DNA of 64,000 nucleotides, taken from contig CAJPFI010000005.1 in the NCBI GenBank assembly GCA_905339295.1, positions 1-64,000 on the forward strand, given 5' to 3'. The notes below the pieces were generated by a model. That model saw only the letters and a program-made list of their open reading frames with translations. It did no database searches and was not told the DNA's origin. Positions 48,341-57,204 of this stretch are shown in pieces. This stretch comes from Burkholderiales bacterium. GTDB taxonomy: Bacteria > Pseudomonadota > Gammaproteobacteria > Burkholderiales > Casimicrobiaceae. The translations under genes and the position numbers were made by a program. How positions within the stretch are numbered: the stretch's first letter is position 1; each line of letters opens with the position of its first letter.

Positions 48341-49146
48341 CCGACGTCGAGCTCCGCGAGGCGACCACCGCCGATCGCGACGGCGTCCGCGCGCTCTGCA
48401 TGAAGCTCGATCCCGCCGACTACGTTTCCGCGGCATGGGACGAGTGGCGCGCGCAGGAGGGCAACCTGATGCTCGTCGCGCGCGCCGGCGATCGCGTCGT
48501 CGGCTGCGTGCGCGCGGGCGTGGCCGCGCCGCGCCAGGCGTTCTCGCAGGCGCTGCGCGTCGATCCGGCGTTCCGGCGCTGCGGCGTGGCGACGCGGCTG
48601 ATGAACGAGCAGGCCGGACGCCTCCGCGCGCGCGGCATCGACGTCGCGCGCGGCGTGACGTCGGTCGCGAACCGGCGTTCGCGGCCGTTCTTCGCCACGG
48701 TCGGCTGGAACGAGATCGGCGTGCGCCGGCGGCGGCGCCTGCCGGGATGGACGGCGGGCGCGCGATCGACCGCGACGCAGGACGGACTGCCTGACGACCT
48801 CCTCGCGAGCGTCGAAGGTCGCGCCCACTTCCGCCGGGTTTTGCTGCGCGCCGATCGCCCGTGGCTCGCCGCCGCGGCGCGCGACGGCCGCTGGCACGCG
48901 AAGGACGGCGCTTGGGCGCTCCTTGATCCGCCGTCGCGCGACCACGGCGCCTGGGTGGTCGCGCTCGGGGGCCCGCCGGCGGCGCTCGCCGAACTTCTGC
49001 GCACGCTGTCGCCGCCGTGGCGCGTCGACGGTGGCCTGATCGTCGAGGCCCCCGACGATCCTTCGGTCGCGCACGCGCTCGACACCCTCGGTTTCGCGCC
49101 CGCGCCCCCCGAAGACGCCTACGTCGTCGTCGAGTGCCCGTTGTGA
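48337..49146 (+). CDS. GNAT-family N-acetyltransferase with an extra C-terminal domain
   Basis: The 269-residue protein has a GNAT domain in residues 1-130, with the acetyl-CoA-binding region ALRVDPAFRRCGVATRLMNE and a GVTSVANRRSRPFFATVGW tail. It is followed by about 135 residues of unknown fold. It starts at GTG 48337 within the stop of the ANL-ligase gene. Together they suggest adenylation of an acid and acyl transfer to an amine, but the product is unknown. Confidence 0.82.
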   Translation: MTDVELREATTADRDGVRALCMKLDPADYVSAAWDEWRAQEGNLMLVARAGDRVVGCVRAGVAAPRQAFSQALRVDPAFRRCGVATRLMNEQAGRLRARGIDVARGVTSVANRRSRPFFATVGWNEIGVRRRRRLPGWTAGARSTATQDGLPDDLLASVEGRAHFRRVLLRADRPWLAAAARDGRWHAKDGAWALLDPPSRDHGAWVVALGGPPAALAELLRTLSPPWRVDGGLIVEAPDDPSVAHALDTLGFAPAPPEDAYVVVECPL

Positions 49147-49386
49147 TTCGGGACGCGGGCGCCTGGTTGCGCACCTCGCACTCGGCGCACGCTGCTTAGG
49201 TACGCCCCCTCGATCGCCCCGGGATCGCGCGCCGCGGGGGTGCACCGCCGGTCTGCCCGGGGTCGGATCCCCGCGCGGCCGAGGTCGAGCCGGTCGGCGT
49301 CCCGGCAGGTCGCGATCGTGACGTCGGCGTCGACATGTCCGTCGCCGTGACCGTCGCACGCGAATGCCGGCAGCTCGAGATCGTCG

Positions 49387-49869
49387 TCAAGTCGCCGCAG
49401 CGGGCTCGCGATGCGCGTCGGCCCGTTCGGCCTCGCGCTTGAGCGCCTCGTTCATGGCGACGAAGCCGCGCTGCGTGGAGTCGTCGAGCGTCGGCCGGAA
49501 GCGCGGCACCAGCAACCCGGAGAAGACCTCGCCCTGCTCGAACGCGGCGCGCGCATCGGACAGCGGCGCGATCCGGAACCAGTGCTCGCCGTCGAACAGC
49601 CCCGGAATCAGCAGCTTGCCCTTCCAGCGCAATTCGCGGCCGGGCTCGACGACGAGCACCGTGGGACGAAAGCGCATCGCGCGCCCGCCGGGCGGGTGGA
49701 TCGACACGACGAGCGTCCTGCCGACCTCGGCCTCGCCGACGATCGAGCGCACGAACGGGTTCCAGCGCGGGTAGCGCGGGAACGCGGTCAGCACCGACCA
49801 CACGTGCGCCGCGGGCGCGTCGATCTCGATCGACGTGACGAGGCGATGGGTGCGGTCGGCGGCGGACAT
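49387..49869 (-). CDS. SRPBCC-domain protein
   Basis: The 160-residue protein has the START-like pattern SIEIDAPAAHVWSVLTAFPR and WNPFVRSIVGEAEVGRTLVV, then GEHWFRIAPL and a C-terminal helix with RGFVAMNEALKREAERA. It resembles the DUF/SRPBCC proteins of the YndB or CalC type that bind lipophilic small molecules. It ends 31 nt before the HExxH protein gene on the same strand. Confidence 0.85.
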   Translation of the reverse strand: MSAADRTHRLVTSIEIDAPAAHVWSVLTAFPRYPRWNPFVRSIVGEAEVGRTLVVSIHPPGGRAMRFRPTVLVVEPGRELRWKGKLLIPGLFDGEHWFRIAPLSDARAAFEQGEVFSGLLVPRFRPTLDDSTQRGFVAMNEALKREAERADAHREPAAAT

Positions 49870-49900
49870 GGGTGGCGCAGGAAGTCGTCAGGTACGAATT

Positions 49901-50365
49901 CTATCCAGGCGAGCGCGGCGCGTCGCGGGCCTCGCAGCGCGCGAATGCTTCGCGCTCGAAGCCATTGTCGCGGTAGGGGTCGCGCCCGGTCGCGAACGCC
50001 CGCAGGCTCGACGCGGCGTAGATCGGGAAGAACAGCGCGCCCCAGCGCTCGTACTGGCGGACGTGCACGCGCTCGTGCGCGCGCAGCTCGGCGAGCGTCG
50101 CGTGGTCGATACCCAGGACGACGTGGCCGAACGTGATTGCGGCGAAGCGCGCCCCGCGCGGCAGGCGCAGCACGAACCGCTCGACCCGGCCGCCCGCGAC
50201 CTCGACGACGCCGTCGACCACGCGCACGGTCGCGCCGGTCGCGAGCGCGCCGATCGCCGCGAGCAGCCCGACGAGCGTCGCCGGCGACGCCCATGCATGC
50301 ACCAGCGCGCGGTGCGCGCGATGCGCGATCCGGTTCGAGCGACTCGGCGGGACGACGTGGTTCAT
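49901..50365 (-). CDS. Small membrane-linked protein with HExxH motif
   Basis: The 154-residue protein has one hydrophobic segment near residues 27-48 (PATLVGLLAAIGALATG) and the sequence HERVHVRQYERWG with an HExxH motif at 97-101. A glutamate in DNGFEREAF follows about 30 residues later, as in small zinc metallopeptidases. A catalytic role is possible but not proven. I do not recognise a named family. It lies between an SRPBCC gene and a run of intergenic DNA. Confidence 0.6.
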   Translation of the reverse strand: MNHVVPPSRSNRIAHRAHRALVHAWASPATLVGLLAAIGALATGATVRVVDGVVEVAGGRVERFVLRLPRGARFAAITFGHVVLGIDHATLAELRAHERVHVRQYERWGALFFPIYAASSLRAFATGRDPYRDNGFEREAFARCEARDAPRSPG

Positions 50366-50738
50366 TGTGCGTGGCTCGAGGCGAATCGGCGGCTCGGGCC
50401 GCTCCGGGGAGGGTGAAGCAGGGCACCGGCCGCGGCGGAAGCCCTCGATGGCACGCGTGGGTTCGGCGCCTGCATGCGAACTCGACCACGCCCGCCCGAC
50501 CCGTCGTCGTCGACCGATCATACGCCCGCGGCAAGCGCCCACGTGCGTGTCACGCGGCGGCGGTGCCGGGCGTGCCCGGGATCTCGAGCGCGAGGTCCCG
50601 CACTGCCGTCGCGCGCCGCATCGACGTCGCGCGCGGCGCGACGCCGGTTCGCGCGTTCGCCGCGCGCCGAATGGCGCGACGGCGCGGATTCGGCGATCGC
50701 TTTCGCCGCCGTGCACCCGCTCGCAGCGGCCCTGACGC
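50366..50738. other. Intergenic region without recognised gene
   Basis: These 373 nt separate the HExxH protein gene from a small membrane-protein gene on the same strand. Open frames are arginine/alanine-rich without family features. I see no hairpin with a T-tract, repeat or RNA gene. Confidence 0.5.
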
Positions 50739-51026
50739 TCAGCGCACCGACCCGGCGAGCATTGCGCGCCACTCGTGGACCGGCGGCAGGCCGCCCATCG
50801 CCACGGCGATCACGTAGAGCGCCACGATCGCGGCGACGCCGAGCGTGATCGAGCGCAGCCACGAGGCGGACAGCCGCGCCTGCTCGGGCCGCCCGTGGGC
50901 GAACACCCATGCCGGCGCGGGCGACAGGAAGAAGAGCAGCGCGGCGGGCATCCACGCGCCGCGCAGCGCGAGCAGCAGCGCGACGCACGCCGCGCAGATG
51001 GCCCAGAGACGAAACAGCGGACTCAT
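50739..51026 (-). CDS. Small three-helix membrane protein, unknown
   Basis: The 95-residue protein (start at 51026, MSPLFRL) has three hydrophobic stretches: LWAICAACVALLLALRG, WMPAALLFFLSPAPAWVFA and SITLGVAAIVALYVIAVAMG. It lacks recognisable motifs. It lies 66 nt downstream of the ferritin-like gene and may share its transcript. Confidence 0.55.
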   Translation of the reverse strand: MSPLFRLWAICAACVALLLALRGAWMPAALLFFLSPAPAWVFAHGRPEQARLSASWLRSITLGVAAIVALYVIAVAMGGLPPVHEWRAMLAGSVR

Positions 51027-51092
51027 CGTGGCCTCCACGTCAGCTCGAGCCGGCGGCTCGAGGCAGGCATCGCGCGCGCCGCGCTTTCCCGC

Positions 51093-51380
51093 TCAAGCGT
51101 GCGCGATCGCTTTGCGGGTGAACAGGTAGTCCTTCAGTTGCTTCGAGAACGCCGGATCCTTGCGCCGGATCCACTCGAGCACCATCGCGGCGTGCTCCTT
51201 CTCCTCGTCGCGGTTGTGCATGAGGATCGCCTTCAGCTCCCTGTCCTTGCACGCGTCGGCGCGCTGGTTGTACCAGTCGACCGCCTCAAGCTCCTCCATC
51301 AGCGACACGATGGCGCGGTGCATGTCGCGCGTGGCTTCGGACAGTTCCTCGACGGGTTCGTGGTAGCCGACACTCGACAT
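51093..51380 (-). CDS. Encapsulated-ferritin-type (EncFtn) ferroxidase without targeting tail
   Basis: The 95-residue two-helix protein contains HRAIVSLMEELEAVDWYNQR and HNRDEEKEHAAMVLEW. These match the core of Rhodospirillum rubrum encapsulated ferritin (Rru_A0973), as I remember it. By that comparison the di-iron residues are Glu30, Glu60 and His63, with Trp36 and Tyr37 nearby. Such proteins assemble as decamers and oxidise ferrous iron inside an encapsulin shell. Here the chain ends just after YLFTRKAIAHA, so the usual C-terminal shell-targeting peptide is absent, and no encapsulin gene lies in the window. AGGAGA precedes the ATG. Confidence 0.9.
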   Translation of the reverse strand: MSSVGYHEPVEELSEATRDMHRAIVSLMEELEAVDWYNQRADACKDRELKAILMHNRDEEKEHAAMVLEWIRRKDPAFSKQLKDYLFTRKAIAHA

Positions 51381-51497
51381 GCTCGTCTCCTGGGGTGGCG
51401 TGGATCGGGGATGGGCCGGCGCCCATGATAAGGCCTTGGCGCGCGCGGACCCGGGCGCGGAGCGGCCCGCCGCGCGCGTCGCCCGGCGCGGTGGGGT

Positions 51498-51956
51498 TCA
51501 GACTTCCTTGCGCAACGCGCGGTCGACCGACAGGAAGCCGCCGCCGTGGACCGCGAGGAAGAACGTCATCGCCGCCCACAGCATCGACTTCTCCGATCCC
51601 GGGTAGCCCTGGCCCTGCACGATCCAGTGGAACCACACCGTCACGAGCAGGACGAGCGTCGCGGCGATCGCCGCCGGTCGCGTGAGGAACCCGATCGCGA
51701 GCAGGATGCCGCCGAGGAATTCCGTCCCCGCCAGCAGCGGCGACCACACGACGCCCGGGTAGAAGCCGAGGCCCTCGGCCATGCCGACGTTCTTGAACGG
51801 ATCCTGGATCTTGGGCCAGCCGTGCACCGCGAGCGCGAGGCCCGCCATGACGCGCATGACGAAGTGCGACGGGCCGGCGAGGCTCTTGTACAGGCCGGCG
51901 AGCGGCGGGAACAGCAGGCGCTGCCGGTCGAAGACCGCGGCGAATGGCGAAGGCAT
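51498..51956 (-). CDS. DoxX-family membrane protein
   Basis: The 152-residue protein has four membrane segments and the DoxX pattern VMRVMAGLALAVHGWPKI, FLGGILLAIGFLTRPAAIAA and FHWIVQGQGYPGSEKSMLWA. DoxX proteins take part in thiosulfate:quinone oxidation in archaea, and in bacteria they occur in many redox-stress settings. It lies 117 nt upstream of the EncFtn-type gene on the same strand, a possible iron or redox link. Confidence 0.88.
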   Translation of the reverse strand: MPSPFAAVFDRQRLLFPPLAGLYKSLAGPSHFVMRVMAGLALAVHGWPKIQDPFKNVGMAEGLGFYPGVVWSPLLAGTEFLGGILLAIGFLTRPAAIAATLVLLVTVWFHWIVQGQGYPGSEKSMLWAAMTFFLAVHGGGFLSVDRALRKEV

Positions 51957-52282
51957 CGGACGACTCTCCCGGTTACTCTGGACGGACGGCCCGAAGGGCC
52001 AGACGGTGCGACACCGGGTGCCGCGAATAGGTTCACGGCCGACACGAACAGCGCGGCGCCGGTGCCGGCACCGCAGCGGCGCATCGGCGGGCCGGGCATG
52101 CGGCGGATCGGCGCCCGATCCGGCGCGACGGCCGCCCGGCGGCCGGATCCCGGCGCGCCCGCCGAGGAAACGTCGCGATGCCGAGGCGTCGCGGAGTCCG
52201 GAGTGGCGCGTGCGGGCCGGGCGCGGCGCACGACCGGGAGGAGGTCGAACGCGGGTCCGGACCTCGAAGGGACGCGCGCGCG
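51957..52282. other. Intergenic region without recognised gene
   Basis: These 326 nt between the DoxX and serine hydrolase genes show no protein or RNA gene that I can support. They should contain the DoxX/EncFtn promoter, but no clear -35/-10 pair is seen. Confidence 0.45.
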
Positions 52283-53518
52283 TCACCGCCTGGCGCTCAT
52301 CCTGCCCACGCTTTCCTCGACGCCGTACCAGAGCGAGAGCCGCTCCCCGCTCCCGGGGTCGCCGAGGGGGCCCGCCGAGGTGTTGACCATCACGAGCTTC
52401 GAGGCCGGGTCCACGAACACGTTCTGCCCGCGCAGCCCCCACAGCACGAACTGGCGCTTCGCGCCTGCGGAAACGATCCACGTCTGGTAGCCGTAGCCGT
52501 GGAGCGCGCCGGTCTGCCCGGGCCGGAACCGCTTCGCCGGCGGCGTGGTCGCCGCGCGCACCCAGCGCGATGGGATGATCTGGCGCCCGTCGAGCGCGCC
52601 GTCGTTCGCGAGCAGCATGCCGAAGCGCGCGTAATCGCGCACCGTGGCGTTGAAGCAGCAGAAAGCGACCTCGTATCCGCCCTTGTCGATCGTCCACGAG
52701 GCGTCCGCCTCGGCCCCCATCGGCCGCCAGATCCGCTCGGAGAGATAGTCGGCGAGCGTCCTGCCGGTCGCCGCGCGCAGCACGAGGCCCAGCACCTGCG
52801 TGTCCGCCGACGAGTAGTTGAATCGCGTGCCGGGACGCGACTCGCGTGTGCGAAACGGCATCACCGTCGCCGCGCCGCCGTCGCTCTCCCGTCCCAGCGA
52901 GAGCCGCGCGAGCGTGGCGACGTCGTCGCTGCCGCCGTAGGTCTCGCTGAACCGGACGCCCGACGACATCGACAGCAGGTGGCGGATCGGCGTCTCGCCG
53001 TACGGCGTGCCCGCGAGCTCCGGAACGTACGCGTCCGCGCGATCGTCGATCGACCGGATGCTGCCGTCGGCCAGCGCGATGCCGACGAGCATTCCGACGA
53101 TCGTCTTCGCCATCGAGTACGACGCCATGCGCTGCTCGGGCCGGCGGTCGTACTGGTAGCGCTCGACGAGGATGGTGTCACCCTCGAGGATCAGGAACCC
53201 GGTGGTCCGGGTGCGCGACAGGTAGTCGTCCAGTCGCGCGTCCTCCAGGTTCGCGAAGCGGTAGCGGACCTCGGGCTCGGCCGATGCGCGCTTCAGGGGC
53301 CGCACCACCGGGCCACGGGCCACCTTGCGCGTGGAATGGATCTCGTCCCAGCGGCTCACCAGGCCGACGAGGCAGCGCGTTTCCGGCCGCAACGGCTGCT
53401 CCGGGCAGATCGGATAGCCCTCGGCCTTGCCGAGCGCTTCCTCGTCGGGCGCGGCGAACGCGTGCGCGGCGACGAGAACGCTCGCGAGAAGAAACGGCAG
53501 CCGCGTGCCGCCCTGCAT
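52283..53518 (-). CDS. Secreted class-C beta-lactamase-family serine hydrolase
   Basis: The 411-residue precursor (start 53518) has a signal peptide (LPFLLASVLVAAHAFA). Its catalytic Ser-x-x-Lys is in MASYSMAKTIVGML at about residue 133. The second motif reads FNYSSAD (YSS in place of YxN), and the third area reads FVLWGLRGQNVFVD. The family includes esterases, D-aminopeptidases and penicillin-binding-like proteins, and true beta-lactamase activity should not be assumed. It is periplasmic. It ends 326 nt before the DoxX start. Confidence 0.87.
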   Translation of the reverse strand: MQGGTRLPFLLASVLVAAHAFAAPDEEALGKAEGYPICPEQPLRPETRCLVGLVSRWDEIHSTRKVARGPVVRPLKRASAEPEVRYRFANLEDARLDDYLSRTRTTGFLILEGDTILVERYQYDRRPEQRMASYSMAKTIVGMLVGIALADGSIRSIDDRADAYVPELAGTPYGETPIRHLLSMSSGVRFSETYGGSDDVATLARLSLGRESDGGAATVMPFRTRESRPGTRFNYSSADTQVLGLVLRAATGRTLADYLSERIWRPMGAEADASWTIDKGGYEVAFCCFNATVRDYARFGMLLANDGALDGRQIIPSRWVRAATTPPAKRFRPGQTGALHGYGYQTWIVSAGAKRQFVLWGLRGQNVFVDPASKLVMVNTSAGPLGDPGSGERLSLWYGVEESVGRMSARR

Positions 53519-53562
53519 CACGTCGTTCAATCGTGCGAGCCTGGCCGCGCGCGTCGCCGTCC

Positions 53563-53943
53563 TCAGTCCGAGCTGTTGGACTTGACGGACCTGACCGTGG
53601 TCGCGACGGCCGCGGCCTCGTCCTCGACGCGCGTCAGCAGCACGATGCCGATCTCCTTCATCTCGCGCGACCGCGGCAGCACGACGATCTTCCTCACGCG
53701 GTCGCCCGCGATGCCGAAGCGCCGGAAGTTCGCGGGCAGCCACTGCTTCAGCCGCGCTTCGTCGGCCGCGCCCAGCTTGTCGAGCTCGGCCAGCATCGCC
53801 TTCGCCTGCGCCGCGCTCACGAGGTCGGTCGGATAGGTCAGCCGGTAGACGTTGCTCCTCGACGAGTTGAGGTTCGTCGCGGACCAGGCGAGCGTCGCGA
53901 CGAGCATTGCCGCCACGGCGGCCCATGCGAAACGGGTCTTCAT
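53563..53943 (-). CDS. Small secreted protein, unknown
   Basis: The 126-residue precursor starts with a signal peptide (RFAWAAVAAMLVATLAWSA). The mature part has SNVYRLTYPTDLVSAAQAKA and VRKIVVLPRSREMKEIGIVLL without a family I can name. It is on the same strand 44 nt upstream of the serine hydrolase gene and may be expressed with it. Confidence 0.6.
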   Translation of the reverse strand: MKTRFAWAAVAAMLVATLAWSATNLNSSRSNVYRLTYPTDLVSAAQAKAMLAELDKLGAADEARLKQWLPANFRRFGIAGDRVRKIVVLPRSREMKEIGIVLLTRVEDEAAAVATTVRSVKSNSSD

Positions 53944-54079
53944 CGGGATCCCCTTGCCGTCGCCAGGGATGGCTCCCGAAACGATAGCGCCGCGGGCTGG
54001 CGTGCGCAATGTGACGCGGGTCCGCGCGGCGGCGCGGCGAGCCCGACGTCGGGACCGCCGGCGCCGCGTCGTTTCGTGC

Positions 54080-54496
54080 CTAACGCCGGACGGGATTGTC
54101 GGGAGCGCGATCGACGACGTTCGGAACGCCGTCGCCATCGCGGTCGCGATCGACCGCGTTCGGGATGCCGTCGCGATCCCGATCGCCCCTGATCCAGCGA
54201 CCGCGCTCCAGCTGCCAGCGATCGTCGCGCTGGACCCACTTCGGCTGCGAGCGGTAGTAGCCGACGCGCTGGCGCTCCCAGTGGCCCCTCTGCCACACGT
54301 GACGGCTGCCCCTCACGTTCCAGTATCCCGGCGACCACACATAGCCGCGTCGCGGCGCGGGGACCGCCTCGTAGCGCGCCGCCGGCGGCGCCATGTTCAG
54401 GTAGATGCCGACCTGGGCGCCCGACGTCATCGGCAGGGCAACTCCGCCGATCGACGCCGCGCACAGCGCGGCAACCAAAGTCTTGCGGAACCTCAT
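54080..54496 (-). CDS. Secreted YXWGXW-type protein with Asp-rich calcium-binding-like tail
   Basis: The 138-residue precursor has a signal peptide (LVAALCAASIGGVALPMTS) and tryptophan/tyrosine-rich repeats (YVWSPGYWNVRG, HVWQRGHWERQ). It ends in two DxDxDG-type loops (DRDRDGIPNAVD and DRDGDGVPNVVD), as in thrombospondin type 3 calcium sites. The role is unknown, and an envelope or surface location is likely. It is divergent from a small lipoprotein gene. Confidence 0.75.
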   Translation of the reverse strand: MRFRKTLVAALCAASIGGVALPMTSGAQVGIYLNMAPPAARYEAVPAPRRGYVWSPGYWNVRGSRHVWQRGHWERQRVGYYRSQPKWVQRDDRWQLERGRWIRGDRDRDGIPNAVDRDRDGDGVPNVVDRAPDNPVRR

Positions 54497-54878
54497 CGCG
54501 TTCTCCTTTGTAACGAAATGCAAGCGACGATCCGCGAGCCGTGCGTCGCGGCCGTGCCTGCACGAGCGTCGACGGTGGCCTCGATCGTCGCCCCGGTCTG
54601 TTCGCCAGCCCACGCATCGGGAGCGACGCCCCCGGGAACCCAGCGCGCGCGACGTCGACCCACCGGCCCGGGCTCGACGCCGGGATCGGGTGGGGGCACG
54701 GGGGCGCGAGGCCGATCGAGACCGCGATGGCCGCGGACGGGGAGGTACGACAGCGTACGGACGGGAACCATCCGCGCATGGTCGAATCCAATGAGCCAGA
54801 ATCGCAACGGCAATCCGGCACGCGCTGCGTCGCAGGCGGGCCGCCATGCGAGAGGTCGCTCTCGAACGAAGGAACGAA
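54497..54878. other. Divergent intergenic region
   Basis: These 382 nt lie between the YXWGXW-type gene and the lipoprotein gene, which point away from each other. Both promoters should be here. I see no strong sigma-70 pair, repeat or RNA gene. Open frames are proline/arginine-rich and not credible. Confidence 0.45.
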
Positions 54879-55121
54879 ATGAAACGCATTGTCCTGTTCA
54901 CGGTCCTTGCCGCGGTGCTCGGCGGCTGCGCGGTCGTTCCGATCGGCTACGGCCATCGCGACGGCTACTATCGCGACGGCTACTACCGGGATCGAGATTA
55001 CCAACGCGACGGCACCTGGCGCGATCGCAACTACGATCGGCGCGACGGGTATTACGGTGGCGGCAGGTATCCCGGTTGGTGGGGCTATCGAAGCGATCCT
55101 TACCGGGACTACGGCCGTTGA
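54879..55121 (+). CDS. Small Tyr/Arg/Asp-rich lipoprotein
   Basis: The 80-residue protein has a lipobox (LAAVLGGCAV) with cysteine at position 17. The mature part is a low-complexity array of RDGYYRDGYYRDRD, YDRRDGYYGGGRYPGWW type. Such short lipoproteins are common in beta- and gammaproteobacteria but have no known function. It is divergent from the secreted YXWGXW protein, with which it shares aromatic/charged composition. Confidence 0.7.
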   Translation: MKRIVLFTVLAAVLGGCAVVPIGYGHRDGYYRDGYYRDRDYQRDGTWRDRNYDRRDGYYGGGRYPGWWGYRSDPYRDYGR

Positions 55122-55324
55122 CTTCGTGATGCGACGCTCCGGCCAACCCGGCGGCGAGCATCGCCCGCCCATCGCGGGCGGCGTGACTTGACCATGGGCG
55201 CCGGAGCCCGATGGCGGCGGGCGCGTGCAGTCCTGCGGTCGTCGCGTCGGCGTCGAGCCGGGGCTGTTCCCGGCGCGCTGCGTTTCGTCGCCGCCATCGC
55301 GGCGGCCATGACGCATCCCGCGGT

Positions 55325-55702
55325 TCAGGACGGCGCCTTTCCCGGCACGCGCTGCGCGGAGTCGTAGACGAACGGCTCCTCGGCGATGCGCTCGCCCCGG
55401 CGCGGGCAGGCGAGTTCCTCGATCCGCGTCACGGTCCCGTCAGGCCTCTCGAAGCGGAGGATCCGGCGGATCACGACGCTGTCGCCGCGGACGAGCACCG
55501 GATGCACGCACGTCGATTCCACCGACTTCGCGAGGGCCAGCACGCGGCGCTCGTTCGCGGCGTGCGCGTCGCGGCCGACGCGCGGCGGCGACTGGTTCTC
55601 CTGCATCGTCGCGCCGGCCGTGTAGAACGCGTCGACGGCCTCGACCCGTGCGTTGGCTTCGACCAGCGCGTTGAAGCGTTCGAGGGTTTCGGCAGCGGGC
55701 AT
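55325..55702 (-). CDS. SnoaL/NTF2-like protein
   Basis: The 125-residue protein has the NTF2-like pattern LERFNALVEANARVEAVDAFY at the N-terminus and TVTRIEELACPRRGERIAEEPFVYDSAQ later, consistent with the curved cone fold used for ligand binding or small isomerase reactions. No catalytic residue set can be assigned. It lies 65 nt downstream of the pseudogene fragment on the same strand. Confidence 0.75.
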   Translation of the reverse strand: MPAAETLERFNALVEANARVEAVDAFYTAGATMQENQSPPRVGRDAHAANERRVLALAKSVESTCVHPVLVRGDSVVIRRILRFERPDGTVTRIEELACPRRGERIAEEPFVYDSAQRVPGKAPS

Positions 55703-55767
55703 GGCCGGGATTGTCCGAACGCCGACGACGGTGTCGAGGCACGCGCGCAGGGCTGCCGACGATCCCT

Positions 55768-56986
55768 TCAATTTCCGATGTGCAGGCGGTCGGAGACGTA
55801 GCGCGCGATCGCGGCGGCGTCCACGTGCGTGCCGCACAACCCGACGTGGCCGTCGGGACGCAGGAGATGGAACGCGGGCCGTGGAATCTTCGCGCGCTCG
55901 AATGCCGCGTCGTTGACGGGATCGTCGGGAACCGCGTGGACGCGCACCAGGTCGCCACCGCCGAGCGCGCCGCCGGGCATCGGCTGCCCGACCACGATCA
56001 GGTTGAGACGCGTGTCGTCGAGTACCTGGAACACGTCCTCGACGTAGCCGTTCGTCCGCAACCTGAGCTTGAGCCACGGGAACCGGTCGCCCGCGCGCGG
56101 CGCCCCGTCGGGCGGGCCCTCCAGCGTTTGCGACAGCGCGTTGCAGCGGATTCGCAGGTAGCCCAGGACGAGGGCGTGCGCGATCGGCATGCACTGGTTG
56201 ATGCCGACGTTGATGTCGGGCCGGTCGTACTGCACGACCTCGAGCGGGAACGCGAAATCCGACGGCAGCACGGGCGCCGGGGCGATCGGCTGCGGCGGAG
56301 GTCCCGGCAGCAGGGCGCCGCCCTGCGGAGGCAGCGTGGTGTCGCCGAGGTCGCCCTAGGCGTTCACCAGCACCGGCTGGACGGGAAACTCGTCGAAGGG
56401 GATCTGCTCGATCAGGCGTCATACGCGCTCGATCGTCGGCAGCGGGCTTCCGGAAACCAGGACCGTCGCCACGAGCCGGTCGACCCGGCCGGCGCCTTCC
56501 TGCCCGGCCGCAGGTCGAAGCAGGCGGTCATCGGGTGATCCGGCGGTCCGCCCGTGATGCGCTCCGCGCGGATCCGCTCGTCCAGAATGCGTTCGGCCCG
56601 AAGGTCGGGGTCGGGCGGAATCCGCAGGTTCTCGACCACCCATTCGCCGCGACCGCGCGGCGAGTTCGAATGCAGCGCCAGTTCAGGTATCCGCCTTCGT
56701 CGCCGACCAGGTGGCACAGCTTGCCGACATCGGCCTGCGCCTGCCCCCAATCGGTATCGACGCTCCGACCGGCATCGAACGCAAACTGCACCTGCCGGAA
56801 TGCCACGGCCTTGCCGCCACCCGGCACCATGCGCGCGCCGAGGAGCTCGAGGGCTTCGCGCCCCGCGGCGGTGAAAGGCTCGGCGTGCGCGGGCGGAGTG
56901 TCCCACGCCGTTCCTGTAGCGATCAGCGCGACGAGCGCGAAACGACGAGCCGCCGAGGCGAAACGGAGGCGGACGTGTCTGTCCAT
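55768..56986 (-). pseudogene. Decayed secreted-protein gene ending in a monooxygenase-like C-terminal fragment
   Basis: Reading from 56986 there is a signal peptide (RRFALVALIATGTAWDT) and a mature start (FTAAGREALELLGARMVPG) up to YLNWRCI near 56660. The natural continuation (GEWVVENLRIPPDPDLRAE) is in another frame, and a third frame carries RVDRLVATVLVSGSPLPTIERV. That frame is then broken by TGA at 56421-56419 and TAG at 56358-56356 before an open stretch of 167 codons (55768-56271, GTG). The last 110 residues (ending LLRPDGHVGLCGTHVDAAAIA) resemble the thioredoxin-like C-terminus of FAD monooxygenases. Two frameshifts plus two stops show that it is not functional as a whole. Confidence 0.65.
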
Positions 56987-57204
56987 GGGCGTCTCCCGGA
57001 GTCGAGAGCATCAGGACCGGAGCCGCGCCACCCCGGGCGCGACCTGGGACGCGTCGAAAAGTGTAGACCTGCGCGACACACGCTGGGAGCGCCCGGCATC
57101 CCGCTTTCCGCGGGGAAAGGCGTCGAACCCGCGTCGAAAGCGGGGTCATCTTCGGTGCCGCCGCCGTGCGCGATGGGCACGCCATGGCGCGCGCCGCCGC
57201 GGCG

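Noticed and set aside
52283-53518. Call of the serine hydrolase as an antibiotic-resistance beta-lactamase
   Set aside because: Only the SxxK motif is standard. The second motif is YSS and the third is not KTG, so an esterase- or peptidase-type role is equally likely.
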